From contig JAGWMG010000008.1 of assembly GCA_028871795.1 (NCBI GenBank), forward strand, positions 1 to 64,000: a stretch of 64,000 nucleotides of DNA, read 5' to 3'. The stretch comes from Alphaproteobacteria bacterium. Lineage in GTDB: Bacteria > Pseudomonadota > Alphaproteobacteria > Micropepsales > Micropepsaceae. Below the pieces are notes generated by a model. It was not told the origin of the DNA and did not search any database. It saw nothing but the letters and a program-made list of their open reading frames with translations. Position 1 is the first letter of the stretch, and each line of letters opens with the position of its first letter. This document shows, piece after piece, positions 7,902 to 16,167 of this stretch. Made by a program: the position numbers and the translations under genes.

Positions 7902-8801
7902 TTATTTCGCGCTCAAATCTACCTGGCTGACCGGTGAGCGGACCTCGTCGGCATAGGCGTGCATCAGCGTCTCGCTGATTTCGCCCGGCTTGAAGCGATA
8001 AGGCCCGATCTCGGAAACCGGAGTGACCTCGGCGGCGGAGCCGGTGAGGAAGCATTCCGAGAACTCTCCCAGTTCCTTCATGTCGATATGCCGCTCGGCC
8101 ACGGGGATCTGCCGCGCCCGGGCCAGCGCCATCACCGAGCGCCGCGTGATCCCGTCGAGGAAGCAATCCGGGGTCGGCGTATGCATCTTGCCGTCCTTGA
8201 CGAAGAAGACGTTGGCGCCCGTCGCTTCTGCGATATAGCCGCGGTAGTCGGCCATCATCGCGTCGGCATAGCCTTTGGCCTCGGCGGCGTGCTTGGAAAG
8301 CGTGCAGATCATGTAGAGGCCGGCCGCCTTGGCCTTGGTCGGCGCGGTGTCGGGCGCCGGGCGCTTCCACTCCGAAATGTCGAGGCGGATGCCCTTCAGC
8401 TTTTCCTTGGGATCGAACATGGTCGGCCATTGCCACGCGGCAATCGCGACATGGATTTTGTTCTTCTGGGCGGACACCGCCATCATCTCGCTGCCGCGGA
8501 ACACCACCGGCCGGACATAGGCGTCGACGAAGCCTTCGGCGGCCTGCACGCAGGCGGCGCTGATGTCTTCCTCCGTGTACGGGATCTTCATGCCCATGAT
8601 GCGGGCGCTTTCGAACAGCCGCCTAGTATGCTCCTTGAGCTTGTAGATGCGCCCGGAATAAAGCCGCTCGCCTTCGAATATGCACGAGGCGTAATGCAAG
8701 CCGTGGGTCAGCACATGCGTCTTGGCTTCGCGCCAGGCCACCAGCTTGCCGTCGTACCACAGCGAACCGTCGCGGTCGTCGAAGGGGATCACATCGGCCA
8801 T
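7902..8801 (-). CDS. ilvE: branched-chain amino acid aminotransferase
   Basis: 299 residues, fold-type IV PLP enzyme transferring the amino group between glutamate and Leu/Ile/Val keto acids. Seen: WYDGKLVAWREAKTHVLTHG at the N-terminus, the PLP lysine region KAKAAGLYM (Lys158 probable), EATGANVFFVKDG for cofactor and substrate contacts, and CFLTGSAAEVTPV near the C-terminus. Start ATG 8801 has AGAGGA seven bases upstream. It is divergent from the marR gene, with only 48 bases between the starts. Confidence 0.93.
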   Translation of the reverse strand: MADVIPFDDRDGSLWYDGKLVAWREAKTHVLTHGLHYASCIFEGERLYSGRIYKLKEHTRRLFESARIMGMKIPYTEEDISAACVQAAEGFVDAYVRPVVFRGSEMMAVSAQKNKIHVAIAAWQWPTMFDPKEKLKGIRLDISEWKRPAPDTAPTKAKAAGLYMICTLSKHAAEAKGYADAMMADYRGYIAEATGANVFFVKDGKMHTPTPDCFLDGITRRSVMALARARQIPVAERHIDMKELGEFSECFLTGSAAEVTPVSEIGPYRFKPGEISETLMHAYADEVRSPVSQVDLSAK

Positions 8802-8849
8802 TGCGTCATCCTCTTGCCTTGCCGGGGGCGGCGGCTTATTTGTGTCAGC

Positions 8850-9338
8850 ATGCCTGACGTAAAATTCGGCGGCACATCGCCCGATACGCGAACATTATAC
8901 CTCAGCGATGAGGCGCTAAAGCAAGGCTTGGATTTGCTGTTCATTGCCGCTCGCGATGTTTCGGCGCAAGGCGCGGGCCCTGTCGCCAAAGCAAGATTGG
9001 GACGCGCGCACGCCCGTGCTTTGCATTTCATTGCGCGCAATCCGGGACTTTCGGTCGCCGAATTGCTTGGCTTCCTGAAAGTGACGAAACAGAGCCTGAA
9101 CCGCGTGCTCAACGATCTGTTGAAAAGCGGCTACGTCGAACGCAAGACCGGTATGCAGGATCGTCGCACCCGCCGCTTGCAGCTGACCGAGGCCGGCGCC
9201 GCGCTGGCGGCCGCCGTCTGGGACGCGCAGCGTCCGCTGCTCGCCTCCGCGTTCAAAGCCGCAGGCCAGGACGCCGTGAACGGCTTTCGCAAGGTCCTCC
9301 TGGGCCTTGGCGGCATCCGCGCGAAAGGCAAGACATGA
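8850..9338 (+). CDS. MarR-family transcriptional regulator, PetP-like
   Basis: 162 residues from ATG 8850. A winged helix-turn-helix occupies about residues 50-120 (GLSVAELLGFLKVTKQSLNRVLNDLLKSGYV, then a DRRTRR wing), as in MarR. Its stop overlaps the ATG of the OmpR-type regulator (ATGA), so the two are translationally coupled. In Rhodobacter capsulatus the MarR protein PetP and response regulator PetR form such a pair and are needed for cytochrome bc1 expression. The same pairing here suggests a PetP role, but this is inferred from arrangement. Confidence 0.85.
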   Translation: MPDVKFGGTSPDTRTLYLSDEALKQGLDLLFIAARDVSAQGAGPVAKARLGRAHARALHFIARNPGLSVAELLGFLKVTKQSLNRVLNDLLKSGYVERKTGMQDRRTRRLQLTEAGAALAAAVWDAQRPLLASAFKAAGQDAVNGFRKVLLGLGGIRAKGKT

Positions 9339-10030
9339 ACGCGGTCGAGGATCCGCACCTGCTGGTCGTCGACGACGACGAGCGCCTGCGCACGCTGTTG
9401 CAGCGCTACCTGTCCTCGAACGGCTTTCGCGTCAGCGTCGCGGCAACCGCGGCGGACGCCCGCGCGCTAATGAAGAGCATGACTTTCGATCTTCTCATCC
9501 TCGACGTGATGATGCCGGGCGAATCGGGGTTCGAGCTGACGAAATCGGTACGCGCCAACTCTTCGGTGCCAATCCTGATGCTGACCGCAAAAGGCGAGGC
9601 CGAAGACCGCATCAGAGGCCTGGAGCAGGGCGCCGACGATTATCTGCCCAAGCCGTTCGAGCCGCGCGAGCTGCTGCTGCGCGTCGGCGCGCTGCTGCGC
9701 CGCGCCGCGCCGCCGGCACAGAAGGCCATCGTCGAAGTCCGCATGGGCGAATGTGTGTACGATTCCGAGCGCGGCCAGCTCCGCCGCAAGGGCAAGCCGG
9801 TGCATCTGACCAGTTCCGAGAGCGCCTTGCTGCAGCTTTTCACCGCCAACGCCGGGCGCTCCTTTTCGCGCACCGATCTGTGTGCGCGGCTGGGTGTGAC
9901 GCTGGAGCGTTCCATCGACGTGCAGGTGACGCGGCTGCGGCGCAAGATCGAGGAGGACCCCAAGCTGCCGCTTTATCTGCAGACCGTCCGCGGCGTAGGT
10001 TACGTCCTTGTCCCAGACCGCATCCTTTGA
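9335..10030 (+). CDS. OmpR-family response regulator, PetR-like
   Basis: 231 residues. The receiver domain (1-120) has the acidic pair Asp13/Asp14, phospho-acceptor Asp57 in LLILDVMMPG, and the conserved Lys in DDYLPKPFEPREL. The C-terminal winged helix (about 135-230) ends in LRRKIEEDPKLPLYLQTVRG, typical of OmpR/PhoB. Start overlaps the marR stop; its own 3' end overlaps the longest frame of the kinase by 23 bases, so all three are one transcript. The partner is almost certainly the downstream kinase. Confidence 0.92.
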   Translation: MNAVEDPHLLVVDDDERLRTLLQRYLSSNGFRVSVAATAADARALMKSMTFDLLILDVMMPGESGFELTKSVRANSSVPILMLTAKGEAEDRIRGLEQGADDYLPKPFEPRELLLRVGALLRRAAPPAQKAIVEVRMGECVYDSERGQLRRKGKPVHLTSSESALLQLFTANAGRSFSRTDLCARLGVTLERSIDVQVTRLRRKIEEDPKLPLYLQTVRGVGYVLVPDRIL

Positions 10031-11387
10031 GAACCTGCTTGGCGCCCTGTCGCGGCTGCGGCCCGGCCGCCTGCTGAAGCGCGCCATGCCGCGCGGCCTG
10101 TTCGGCCGTTCGCTCATCATCATCATCGCCCCGATGTTCCTGCTGCAGGCGATCGTGTCCTACGTCTTCTTCGAACGCGATCTCGACACCACAACGCGGC
10201 GCCTGGCCAACGACGTCGCTGCCGACGTCGCCTTCCTCATCGCTCTGGAGGACAATTATCCGCCGCAGGAACGCGTCAAGCTCAGGGCCCTGGCGGCCCG
10301 CCAACTGCGTTACCAGGTGACGTTCGCCCCCGGCGCGGACGTCACTCCGCCCAAACACCTCCACGCCCTCAGCACCATCGCCGAAGCCTTGAACGACGTC
10401 ATCGCGCAGCAGATCGGCGGCACGCGGCATTTCAAGGTCAGCGGCCGGCCAACGGTCTTTCACATCACCGTGGACGTGCATGACGGCGCTCTTCACATCA
10501 TGGTGCCGCGCGACCGCGTCACGGTCTCGGCCCCGGACATCTTCATCGTGTGGATGGTGGCTTCCTCGCTGCTCCTGCTCGCCGTGGCGATCCTGTTCCT
10601 GCGCAACCAGGTCAGACCGATCGAGCGGCTGGCGCGCGCCGCCGACGCCTTCGGCAAGGGCCGCGCCGTTCCCGACTTCAAGCCTTACGGCGCCATGGAG
10701 GTGCGCCGCGCCGCGCAGGCGTTCATCACCATGCGCGAGCGCATCGAGCGTCACGTCCAGCAGCGCACCGAAATGCTGGCCGGCGTCAGCCACGATCTGA
10801 AAACGCCGCTGACGCGCATCCGCCTGCAACTGGCGATGATGCCGCACGGTGCGGAAACCGACGCGCTCAAGCAGGACATCGCCGAAATGGAACGCATGCT
10901 CGACGAATACCTGGACTTCGCGCGCGGCGAAGGCGGGGAGCGGGCCCAGCTCGTCGATCTCGGTGATCTGGTGCGCGGCGCGGCGGAGGCGGCGGCCCGC
11001 GCGCGCCGGGGCGCGGAAAAGCGTCTCTCGCTCGAAACCCCGAGCGGGGTGCTACTGGCGGTGAAGACGAATGCGCTGCGCCGTTGCGTCACCAATCTGA
11101 TCGACAACGCGCTCAAGCACGGCCGCCATGTCCGCGTCTCGCTGGCACGCGAAGCGCGTTTCGCCGAGGTCCATGTGGACGACGACGGGCCAGGCATCGC
11201 CGAGAACATGCGCGAAGAAGCCTTCCGCGCCTTCCATCGCCTCGACCAGGGCCGCAATCTGCAAACGGGCGGCGTCGGGCTGGGGCTCACCATCGCCCGC
11301 GACATCGCCCGCGCCCATGGCGGCGAACTGCTGCTGTCGCAAAGCCCCGCCGGCGGCCTGCGCGCCACGATCCGGCTGCCGGTGTAG
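10008..11387 (+). CDS. EnvZ-type sensor histidine kinase
   Basis: 459 residues from TTG 10008; ATG 10086 (codon 27) would also keep the first membrane segment. Topology: TM1 about 35-55, a periplasmic region of about 120 residues, TM2 about 178-198, then HAMP. The H-box is MLAGVSHDLKTPLTRIR with His262, the N-box NLIDNALKHG, the G1 box DDDGPGI, and the G2 box GVGLGLTIARDIARAHGG. This is an orthodox transmembrane kinase of the EnvZ class, presumably phosphorylating the regulator encoded immediately upstream. Confidence 0.93.
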   Translation: MSQTASFENLLGALSRLRPGRLLKRAMPRGLFGRSLIIIIAPMFLLQAIVSYVFFERDLDTTTRRLANDVAADVAFLIALEDNYPPQERVKLRALAARQLRYQVTFAPGADVTPPKHLHALSTIAEALNDVIAQQIGGTRHFKVSGRPTVFHITVDVHDGALHIMVPRDRVTVSAPDIFIVWMVASSLLLLAVAILFLRNQVRPIERLARAADAFGKGRAVPDFKPYGAMEVRRAAQAFITMRERIERHVQQRTEMLAGVSHDLKTPLTRIRLQLAMMPHGAETDALKQDIAEMERMLDEYLDFARGEGGERAQLVDLGDLVRGAAEAAARARRGAEKRLSLETPSGVLLAVKTNALRRCVTNLIDNALKHGRHVRVSLAREARFAEVHVDDDGPGIAENMREEAFRAFHRLDQGRNLQTGGVGLGLTIARDIARAHGGELLLSQSPAGGLRATIRLPV

Positions 11388-11408
11388 ATCAAAGAATCGA
11401 TCTTTTCC

Positions 11409-11429
11409 GAAATTTGCGAAGCAAATTTC
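11409..11429. repeat. 9-bp perfect inverted repeat
   Basis: GAAATTTGC (11409-11417), loop GAA, GCAAATTTC (11421-11429). It stands 21 bases after the kinase stop and 106 before the pruA start. There is no U-tract after it, so it could be a weak terminator, a short extragenic repeat, or an operator of pruA. Confidence 0.4.
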
Positions 11430-11534
11430 CGGAACCGGCGCAACAATTCCAGCGCTCCTGTTCGTGCTCGAACGATGCTTCGCGTCCGCCTATACTTACT
11501 CGGCGCTCGGGGAACCTTGCGAATGGAGATGACG

Positions 11535-13178
11535 ATGACCGATCGATTCGATTCCCTCGACGCCGTTTGCGCCCTGCCGGCGGTGCACAACGAGCCCGTG
11601 CGTTCCTACGCTCCGGGGTCTCCCGAACGCGCCGCCATCAAGGCGCGATTGGATGCGATGGCGCGCGAGCGGATCGAGCTTCCCCTCGTCATCGGCGGGC
11701 GGGACGTTCGCACTGGCAAGCTCCAGCCTTCGGTCATGCCCCATCGCCACGGCCATGTCCTGGCCGATGCGCACTTGGCAGGCAGGGGCGAGATCGAGGC
11801 CGCGATCGCGGCGGCGCTCGATGCGCGCGCAAGCTGGAGCGCGGTGCCCTGGCAGGAGCGCGCCGCGGTGTTCCTGCGCGCGGCGGAGCTCCTGAGCGGA
11901 CCGTGCCGCGATACGCTCAATGCCGCGACCATGCTGGGCCAATCGAAAACGGTCCACCAGGCGGAGATCGACGCGGCGGCGGAGCTCGCCGATTTCTGGC
12001 GCTTCAATGCCGAGTTCCTGGCGCAGATCTATGCGCAGCAGCCGATTTCCGCGCCCGGCACCTGGAACCGCGTCGATTACCGCCCGCTCGACGGCTTCGT
12101 CTATGCGGTGACGCCGTTCAATTTCACCTCCATCGCCGGAAACCTTCCCACCGCGCCGGCACTGGCGGGAAACACCGTGCTGTGGAAGCCCGCCAGCACC
12201 GCGAAGTACTCCGCGCATTTCATCATGGACATCCTGCGCCAGGCGGGGCTGCCCGGCGGCGTCATCAACCTCGTTCACGGCGCTGCGGCGGAGATTTCCG
12301 ACATCGCCTTGGCGCATCCCCTTCTCGCCGGCGTTCACTTCACGGGCTCGACGTCGGTCTTCAACGCCATCGTGCGGCGCGTCGGCGAGGGCCGTTATCG
12401 CTCCTATCCGCGGCTGGTGGGCGAGACCGGCGGCAAGAACTTCATTCTGGCGCATGCGAGCGCCGATGTGCCGGCGCTGACCGCGGCCATCCTGCGCGGC
12501 GGCTTCGAATATCAGGGACAGAAATGCTCCGCGGCGTCGCGCATCTACGTGCCGAAAAGCTTGTGGCGGGAGCTGCGCGACCGGCTCGTCGCCGGTGTGA
12601 AAAGCATCACGATGGGCGACGTCGCCGACTTCCGCAATTTCATGGGGGCGGTGATCGACGAAGCGTCATGGCGCAAGCTCAGCGATGCGCAGGACGAGGC
12701 CCGCCGCGATCCGGCGTACAAGATCGTCTGCGGCGGCACGGCGGACGCGAAAGACGGCTGGTTCATCGCCCCGACGCTGGCGGAAAGCACGGACCCCGAA
12801 GCGCGCCTGATGAAAGAGGAACTTTTCGGACCCATCGTCACTCTATATGTGTATGACGATGCCGCTTTCTCCGACACGATCGGGCTCGTCGACCGATCCA
12901 GCGATTACGGGCTGACGGGAGCGGTGTTCGCCACGGACATCGGTGCCGTCGCCGCCGCCCAGACGGGTTTGCGTCATGCCGCGGGAAATTTCTACATCAA
13001 CGACAAACCGACGGGTGCCGTGGTGGGCCAGCAGCCGTTCGGCGGCGGCCGGGCGTCGGGCACCAACGACAAAGCCGGTTCGATGTGGAATCTGATGCGC
13101 TGGATCTCGCCGCGCACGATCAAGGAGACCTTCGTGCCGCCGAAGGATTACCGCTATCCGTTCATGGTGGAACCTTGA
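11535..13178 (+). CDS. pruA: L-glutamate gamma-semialdehyde (P5C) dehydrogenase
   Basis: 547 residues from ATG 11535, chosen because GGAG lies six bases upstream; in-frame ATGs at 11523 and 11529 are possible. The enzyme oxidises glutamate semialdehyde to glutamate with NAD in proline catabolism. Seen: the cofactor region TPFNFTSIAGNLPTAPALAG, VHFTGSTSVF, the general-base motif GETGGKN, the nucleophile Cys in YQGQKCSAASR, and the C-terminal QQPFGGGRASGTNDKAG. The approximately 545-residue single-function form matches the RocA/mammalian ALDH4A1 type, not the PutA fusion. No putA is in the window. Confidence 0.95.
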   Translation: MTDRFDSLDAVCALPAVHNEPVRSYAPGSPERAAIKARLDAMARERIELPLVIGGRDVRTGKLQPSVMPHRHGHVLADAHLAGRGEIEAAIAAALDARASWSAVPWQERAAVFLRAAELLSGPCRDTLNAATMLGQSKTVHQAEIDAAAELADFWRFNAEFLAQIYAQQPISAPGTWNRVDYRPLDGFVYAVTPFNFTSIAGNLPTAPALAGNTVLWKPASTAKYSAHFIMDILRQAGLPGGVINLVHGAAAEISDIALAHPLLAGVHFTGSTSVFNAIVRRVGEGRYRSYPRLVGETGGKNFILAHASADVPALTAAILRGGFEYQGQKCSAASRIYVPKSLWRELRDRLVAGVKSITMGDVADFRNFMGAVIDEASWRKLSDAQDEARRDPAYKIVCGGTADAKDGWFIAPTLAESTDPEARLMKEELFGPIVTLYVYDDAAFSDTIGLVDRSSDYGLTGAVFATDIGAVAAAQTGLRHAAGNFYINDKPTGAVVGQQPFGGGRASGTNDKAGSMWNLMRWISPRTIKETFVPPKDYRYPFMVEP

Positions 13179-13251
13179 GGCTGCCAGCCCAGCCATGGCG
13201 CAGCTTGCCCGGCCAAGATACGCTGGCATGTCATTGCCCAGGGGGAAACGC

Positions 13252-13860
13252 ATGCACGCCATCTTTCCGGTCTATCTTTTCAACGAACGGCCATTGTGGA
13301 GCATTGTCTTCTGGGCAAGCTGGGTCGCATTTTTCATTTTGGTCTCCTGGGTTCAACGCCGCGAAAGGAACGCCGCGCGCGGCGATAACCGCGACCGCGG
13401 CAGCAAAGCACTCATCTATATCGCGTCCGCGATCGGCGTTGCCTGGGCCTTCGCTGCGCCGTCACTGCTGCCGACGGCGCATATCGGCCTGCCGCCGGAG
13501 CCCGTCTTCACCACCGCGATGGCGTTGTTCTGGGCCGGCCTCATTCTCTACAACTGGTCCGTACTGACGCTGGGCGCGAATTTTCGAACCTCGGTACAGC
13601 TTCTGGACGGACAGCGTCTGGTGACCAGCGGGCCGTATCGCCTGTTGCGGCATCCCGCCTACACCGGAGGCATTCTGCTCTTCGCCGGGATCGGCCTTGC
13701 CACGGGCAATTGGATTTCTGCAGTCGCCGCACCGCTCTCGGTGGCTATTGCCTATGGGTGGCGCATCCATGTCGAGGAGATCGCGCTGCGCGAGCGGTTC
13801 GGCGCCGAATTCGAAGCACACAGGCGGCGCACCTGGGCAGTCATCCCACTGATTTGGTGA
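13252..13860 (+). CDS. isoprenylcysteine carboxyl methyltransferase-like membrane protein
   Basis: 202 residues from ATG 13252, which has GGGGG about six bases upstream; longer frames lack a ribosome site. Four to five hydrophobic segments are present. The C-terminal half carries the ICMT/PEMT signature, RLVTSGPYRLLRHPAYTGGI followed by an EE pair (HVEEIALRERFG), used to bind S-adenosylmethionine at the membrane. The bacterial substrate is not known; methylation of a lipid or small hydrophobic compound is the family-level guess. It stands alone between pruA and a convergent small membrane gene. Confidence 0.8.
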   Translation: MHAIFPVYLFNERPLWSIVFWASWVAFFILVSWVQRRERNAARGDNRDRGSKALIYIASAIGVAWAFAAPSLLPTAHIGLPPEPVFTTAMALFWAGLILYNWSVLTLGANFRTSVQLLDGQRLVTSGPYRLLRHPAYTGGILLFAGIGLATGNWISAVAAPLSVAIAYGWRIHVEEIALRERFGAEFEAHRRRTWAVIPLIW

Positions 13861-13941
13861 TGGCCGACTCTAGCCCCGCGCCATTTCCTCGGCGCGCGCC
13901 TTGGCGGCGGGCGCACGTCCAGCACCAACTGCGGGGCCGGT

Positions 13942-14262
13942 TCACTTCCGAGAGGCCGAGCGCTTATTCCACCAACGCAAGACCACGGCCACGAGCAGGG
14001 CCACCAAGCCGACTCTTGTAAGTGCACCAAGTCCGGCGAAAAACCTGGCCCATGCCGCGCCTTCAAGAAGCGACGAAAAGGACGAGAAAGCACCGAAGAC
14101 TTGTTCTGCTCCCTCGATCAGCCCGATAATTACCGCCAGAATTGCCGCTACAAAAATAAACCGGAGAAAGTATCGATACCCTCGGTATTGCGATTCACGA
14201 TTTGGGTATCCAACGTCCTCATCGATGAAAGCATCGTTGTCCCGCTGTTTGTAGCCCGCCAT
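13942..14262 (-). CDS. small membrane protein, unknown function
   Basis: 106 residues from ATG 14262, preceded by GGGAGGG about ten bases upstream. The N-terminal 30 residues are hydrophilic (GYKQRDNDAFIDEDVGYPNRES), followed by hydrophobic segments at about 35-55 and 75-98 and a basic C-terminus (RWWNKRSASRK). That suggests a two-span inner-membrane protein. No family recognised. Codon use is somewhat less GC-biased than its neighbours. It is upstream of no obvious partner. Confidence 0.65.
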   Translation of the reverse strand: MAGYKQRDNDAFIDEDVGYPNRESQYRGYRYFLRFIFVAAILAVIIGLIEGAEQVFGAFSSFSSLLEGAAWARFFAGLGALTRVGLVALLVAVVLRWWNKRSASRK

Positions 14263-14346
14263 GATCCTCGACCCTCCCTGACGGGCCTTAGGATAGCTCA
14301 CATCACGGTTTCTGCCGAATGGCCAGATCTAGGCAACCGGACACGT

Positions 14347-15150
14347 TCAAGAGCGCGTCAACTCCTCGGCGCGCGCTTTGGCGGCGGCGACGGCGCGCGT
14401 CATCAGCGCCTCAAGGCCGTCCTTGGCTAGAAGTATCCTGAACGCCGCTTCGGTGGTTCCGCCCGGGGTCGCCACGTCGCGGGCAAGCTGTCCCGCGTCG
14501 CGCTTGTCGGCGTCGAGCAGCGCGCCAGAGCCGGCGACGGTGGCGCGCGCCAGCACGGCGGAGGTGGCGCGGGGCAGGCCCGCGGCGACGCCGGCCGCCG
14601 CCAGGGCCTCGACAAGCGCGAAAACATAAGCCGGGCCGCTCCCCGATACCGCCGTCGCGGCGTCGATCAGCGCCTCGCGTTTCAGCCACACGGTGTGACC
14701 GATCGCGGACAGCAGCGACTTGGCGAGCGTGCGGTCCCGCGCGGTGGCTGTGGGTGCGGCATAGAGGGCCGTGATCCCGCGGTCGACGGCGCCCGGCGTG
14801 TTCGGCATGGCGCGGACGATGCGCGTTTTCCGCCCCCATTGCTTCGCCATGAATTCCACGCCGGTTCCGGCCGCGATGGAGATCATCAATGTGCCCGAGC
14901 TCGCAATGGATTTGAGATGCACGGCCTCGGCCCTCATCACTTGCGGCTTAAGCGCCACGACGCAGGCACGCCAGCGTTCGCGCGGTATCCGTCGCAGGTC
15001 GGAAACCAGATTCGGACCCTCCAACCTCTTGAGCTGCGCAGACGGATTCGGCTCGACGGCTGTGATCGGGCCGAGGCCGGCCTTGATCCAGCCGCGGATG
15101 AGCGCGGTACCTATGTGGCCGGCGCCGATCAGGAGGATGGGAGCGCTCAC
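14347..15150 (-). CDS. proC: pyrroline-5-carboxylate reductase
   Basis: 267 residues from GTG 15150, overlapping the YbjN-type gene stop as GTGA. Last step of proline synthesis, NAD(P)H-dependent. N-terminal Rossmann motif ILLIGAGHIGTALIRGW, then MPNTPGAVDRGITAL (the MPN signature), and the C-terminal ProC signature region ATAVSGSGPAYVFALVEAL and DVATPGGTTEAA. The YbjN-proC coupling is frequent in Alphaproteobacteria. Confidence 0.95.
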   Translation of the reverse strand: MSAPILLIGAGHIGTALIRGWIKAGLGPITAVEPNPSAQLKRLEGPNLVSDLRRIPRERWRACVVALKPQVMRAEAVHLKSIASSGTLMISIAAGTGVEFMAKQWGRKTRIVRAMPNTPGAVDRGITALYAAPTATARDRTLAKSLLSAIGHTVWLKREALIDAATAVSGSGPAYVFALVEALAAAGVAAGLPRATSAVLARATVAGSGALLDADKRDAGQLARDVATPGGTTEAAFRILLAKDGLEALMTRAVAAAKARAEELTRS

Positions 15151-15650
15151 GCCTGTCCCGCGCACTCCAGGATGGCGGCGGCCACCGCTTCTTCGGCCGT
15201 CTTGCCGCCCCACAGCACGAACTGGAACGCCGGGTAATAATGCTCGCAGGCTTCCAGCGCCAGGTTGAGCAGCGCTTCGCATTGCGAAGCGCTGGCATGG
15301 GCATCCGGGAAGATCATAGCGTGGCGGAAGACGATAGTGCCGTCCTCAGGCCACAGGTCGAAGTGGCCGATCCACAGCCGCGCGTTCACATACATGAGCA
15401 GCGCGGCCACGTCGGCGAGCCGTGTCTCGCCCTTGACCCGCATGTCGAAGGCGCTCGACAGATGCAGCGACTGCAGGTCGTCGCGCCAAGTGAAGCTGAA
15501 ATGGTGGTCGGACCAGCGCCCGGCGACCGACAGGTTCAATTCGTCGCGGCCCGACCGCTCGAACGCCCAGCCGTTCTCCTCCACGGTCCGCTCCAGCATG
15601 TCGATCGGATGCGGGCGGTTGACGGTCTCGTCCTGGTGGATAACGGTCAT
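15147..15650 (-). CDS. YbjN domain-containing protein
   Basis: 167 residues of the YbjN family, with a core seen as GWAFERSGRDELNLSVAGRW, then SLHLSSAFDMRV and ALLMYVNARLWIGHFDLW. The family has a secretion-chaperone-like fold; its molecular role is not established. It is translationally coupled to proC by a GTGA overlap. It may be the promoter-proximal gene of the unit, with about 120 bases of non-coding DNA to ubiK. Confidence 0.85.
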   Translation of the reverse strand: MTVIHQDETVNRPHPIDMLERTVEENGWAFERSGRDELNLSVAGRWSDHHFSFTWRDDLQSLHLSSAFDMRVKGETRLADVAALLMYVNARLWIGHFDLWPEDGTIVFRHAMIFPDAHASASQCEALLNLALEACEHYYPAFQFVLWGGKTAEEAVAAAILECAGQA

Positions 15651-15768
15651 CCCTGACTCCTGGAACTGGCGAACGACGCAAAACGAAGCAGTCGAGGGTC
15701 AACCTGACACAAGATTTTGTGACGTGACAAGAGTCTCTCCGCCATGCCCTTTGGACACAAAAAGCAAT

Positions 15769-16023
15769 TCACAGATTTCGTGCGGCGCGCTGCTCAAGCG
15801 CTTCGATCCGGGCTGCCAGCTTCTCGTTCTCGCTGCGCGCCTTGGCGGCCATCGCCTTCACCGCCTCGAATTCCTCGCGGGGGACGAAATCCATGTCGGC
15901 GACCAGCTTCTCCAGCCGCTGCTTCACGAAGGTGTCGATTTCGGCGCGTAGGCTTTGCGCAGCTCCCGCCGCGTCGGTGAACATTTTTGCCAGTCCGTCG
16001 AGGAAGGGATTGTCGGTTTGCAT
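15769..16023 (-). CDS. ubiK: ubiquinone biosynthesis accessory factor UbiK (YqiC/BMFP)
   Basis: 84 residues. N-terminal TDNPFLDGLAKMFTDAAGAAQSLRAEIDTF forms an amphipathic helix. From about residue 45 (FVPREEFEAVKAMAAKARSE) a C-terminal coiled coil follows, the layout of the BMFP/YqiC family. In E. coli UbiK assists the soluble Ubi complex. Monocistronic here; it is divergent from lgt across a palindromic repeat. Confidence 0.88.
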   Translation of the reverse strand: MQTDNPFLDGLAKMFTDAAGAAQSLRAEIDTFVKQRLEKLVADMDFVPREEFEAVKAMAAKARSENEKLAARIEALEQRAARNL

Positions 16024-16063
16024 GGGGGAAGTCCTTGTGGCGGGCTCTTATATGCCGGGCGGG

Positions 16064-16122
16064 TAGCGAATGGCGAGTAGCGAATAGGGGGAGCCGTTTA
16101 CCAATCCCCATTCGCCATTCGC
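16064..16122. repeat. extragenic inverted repeat (GCGAATGGCGA type)
   Basis: GCGAATGGCGAGT at 16066-16078, with a second GCGAATAGGGG nearby, faces CCCCATTCGCCATTCGC at 16106-16122. The arms pair with a few mismatches. It fills the ubiK-lgt divergent gap and looks like an extragenic palindromic element. Confidence 0.5.
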
Positions 16123-16167
16123 AATCCGTCTTGACAGACTCCGCCGAAGCAGCGCGTCTTAACCGTG

